This document shows positions 62,428 to 64,000 of a DNA stretch of 64,000 bases, one piece after another; within the stretch, counting starts at the first letter, position 1, and each line of letters begins with the position of its first letter. A program made the translations under genes and the position numbers. The DNA is from Cyclaneusma minus (Eukaryota; Ascomycota; Leotiomycetes; Marthamycetales; Marthamycetaceae): NCBI GenBank assembly GCA_037179335.1, contig JAKZHN010000040.1, positions 1 through 64,000 on the forward strand, written 5' to 3'. A model generated the notes under the pieces. It was not told where the DNA came from. It did not search any database and worked only from the letters and a program-made list of their open reading frames with translations.

Positions 62428-64000
62428 ATGGCGAGTTCGACTTGGACTGACGAAGAGCTACGGAGGAAAATCGGTCAAGTTCGTTTTTAAAAGTCACATG
62501 ATCCATATACAATTCCTACAATACCTATACGCCTATATACACTTGCATTATATAACAAAAGCTGACCATACCCCCAGCTCTTCATCTGCGGTTTTCCCTC
62601 CCCAACCATCGACTCCCACGCCTCAACCCTCATCACCACCCACCATATCGGCACTATCATCCTCTTCACCCGCAACATCACCTCTCTCACCCAGCTCCGT
62701 ACTCTCACCACCTCCCTCCAATCCCTCGCTCGCTCGTTCTCCCACCACCTTCCTCTCCTCATCTCCACAGACCAGGAAAACGGCCTCGTCACCCGCTTCC
62801 CCTCCTCCGTACCCTCACTCCCGGGTCCCATGACACTCAGCGCTGCCGCCAGTCATCTCCATTCCACTAGAGCCTCACAAACATCCAAAGAAACCATCAG
62901 CAAAGTATTCTTCGCCACCGCGGAACTCCTCTCTTCGGTAGGGATTCACATGAACTACGCCCCAGTAGCAGACGTCAATGTAAATCCGCGAAATCCAGTA
63001 ATTGGCGTGCGGTCTTTTGGGTCAGATGCCAGGGCAGTCGGACGATACGTGAAATACAGCCTTGAAGGGTTGAAAAAAGGAGGTGTGTGTGGGGTAGTGA
63101 AGCATTTCCCAGGCCATGGAGATACGGCTGTGGATAGCCATTACGGCTTACCTGTTTTAGAGGGGAATACGAGAGAAGATTTGGAGGACTGTGAGTTGGT
63201 GCCTTTTAGGCGCGCGATTTGCGGGGACGGGGGCGTTGAGGCGGTTATGACGGCGCATATTTGTGTGCCTGCCTTGGAGAAGCATGGGGAGACTGGGGAT
63301 AGCGAGGGGATGATCCCGGCTAGTTTGAGCGAGAATGTTGTGAAAGGGCTTTTGAGAGAGAAATGGGGGTTTGAGGGGGTGGTGATTAGCGATTGCTTGG
63401 AGATGGAAGGGGTGAAAGGGGAATGGGGGACGGAGAGGGCGGCTGTGATGGCGCTTAAGGCGGGGACTGATATGGTTATGGTGTGTCATACGCTTGAGAC
63501 GCAAGTTGGTGCTATTGAGGAGGTTGTGAAAGCTGTCAAGTCGGGCGAGCTTAGTGAGAAGAGGATTCAAGAGTCGTATGACAGGGTTGTCAGGTTGAAG
63601 GAGTGGTATGCAAGATGGCCGGAGAACGATGCTGGCGATGAAGAGAAGTGGGCCGAGATGAATAAGAGACATGAGGAATTGGCGGAGCAAGTTTATGCGA
63701 AGAGTACGACGGTTGTTAGGTCTGAGGAAGGGATACTGAATGGCCGTGTATGGCGGAATCTCAGCAAGGATATGAAGTTCGTATATCTCTCCCCTGGCAA
63801 ATCTCCCCTGGCCAGTGGTATCCTGAGTTTCTGCGACGACAAACGCGAAATTCCAGACGACAGCCCAGACGCCTTCAGCGATGTTCTGCGAACTTGCAAC
63901 CCCAACCTCGCGGTCGTGCGATTCTACGAGTCGAAAGAACGCAAACTCACACCCCTGCAATGGAAAATGATACAAGACGCAGATGCCGTTATCCTCGCCA
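62428..64000 (+). CDS. GH3 beta-N-acetylhexosaminidase, NagZ-like (partial, runs off the window)
   Basis: Exons 62428-62478 and 62578 to beyond 64000; the first 17 codons (MASSTWTDEELRRKIGQ) join to LFICGFPSP across an intron (GTTCGT...CAG). GH3 family. ISTDQENGLVTRF, MNYAPVADVNVNPRNPVIGVRSFG and the NagZ signature KHFPGHGDTAVDSH (about residues 192-205; the Asp-His pair acts as acid/base) are present. The nucleophile Asp lies in VVISDCLEMEGV (about residue 290). About 490 residues are inside the window. After the barrel a second domain begins (FVYLSPGKSPLASG), as in larger fungal members, which often carry a C-terminal GNAT domain beyond this point. No signal peptide, so cytosolic. Cleaves N-acetylglucosamine from glycoconjugates or chitin-derived substrates. 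Confidence 0.92.

Noticed and set aside
63157..63975. 272-codon - strand ORF at the right end
   Set aside because: Antisense shadow of the GH3 gene, whose NagZ motifs are unmistakable.
1..64000. CRISPR arrays, tRNA or rRNA genes
   Set aside because: No regularly spaced repeat-spacer array was seen and no tRNA or rRNA hallmark was recognised by eye.

Overview
The window is nuclear DNA of a filamentous ascomycete (Pezizomycotina). The signs are many 45-85 nt GT-AG introns, a 13.7 kb nonribosomal peptide synthetase (NRPS) gene, a Zn2Cys6 regulator, HET- and HeLo-type proteins, and an extremely AT-rich block whose transposons carry RIP-type C-to-T/G-to-A damage. The exact species cannot be read from the sequence; I made all gene models by hand from splice signals and reading-frame continuity.

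Layout. 1-9300: gene-free AT-rich block with two Ty1/copia remnants on the + strand (RNase H ends near 2520-3200 and 8330-8660) and a pair of about 190 bp direct repeats that look like LTRs. 9931-26034: a divergent pair, a membrane-anchored DUF3445 (haem-dependent oxidative N-demethylase-like) gene and a four-module NRPS (truncated C, then A-T-C four times), probably the core of a small secondary-metabolite locus beside the RIP block. 26699-35539: mixed genes, namely a URI/Bud27-like prefoldin-family protein, a UbiA-type prenyltransferase, a decayed GMC oxidoreductase, and the TFIIH subunit Tfb3/MAT1.

36616-52712 is the most interesting region: eight genes that look like one catabolic cluster for stilbene/lignin-type aromatics. 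They are a carotenoid-cleavage/lignostilbene-dioxygenase-like enzyme, a zinc alcohol dehydrogenase, a Zn2Cys6 regulator, an aldehyde dehydrogenase, a SnoaL-like protein, a 2,3-dihydroxybenzoate-decarboxylase-like amidohydrolase and an MFS transporter, with a repeat-rich gap between the SnoaL and decarboxylase genes. The nonamer CCCCGCATC, or a close variant, occurs in all four promoter regions of this cluster, including the regulator's own, and I saw it in no other intergenic region. The inferred logic is: import, oxidative C=C cleavage to two aromatic aldehydes, oxidation or reduction of the aldehydes, then decarboxylation of the acid.

53286-59286 looks like an allorecognition/immunity-type patch: a HeLo-like-N protein with an internal repeat region, next to a HET-domain pseudogene with stops and frameshifts. 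59843-64000 holds an Atg22-like transporter and a GH3 NagZ-like beta-N-acetylhexosaminidase that runs off the window end.
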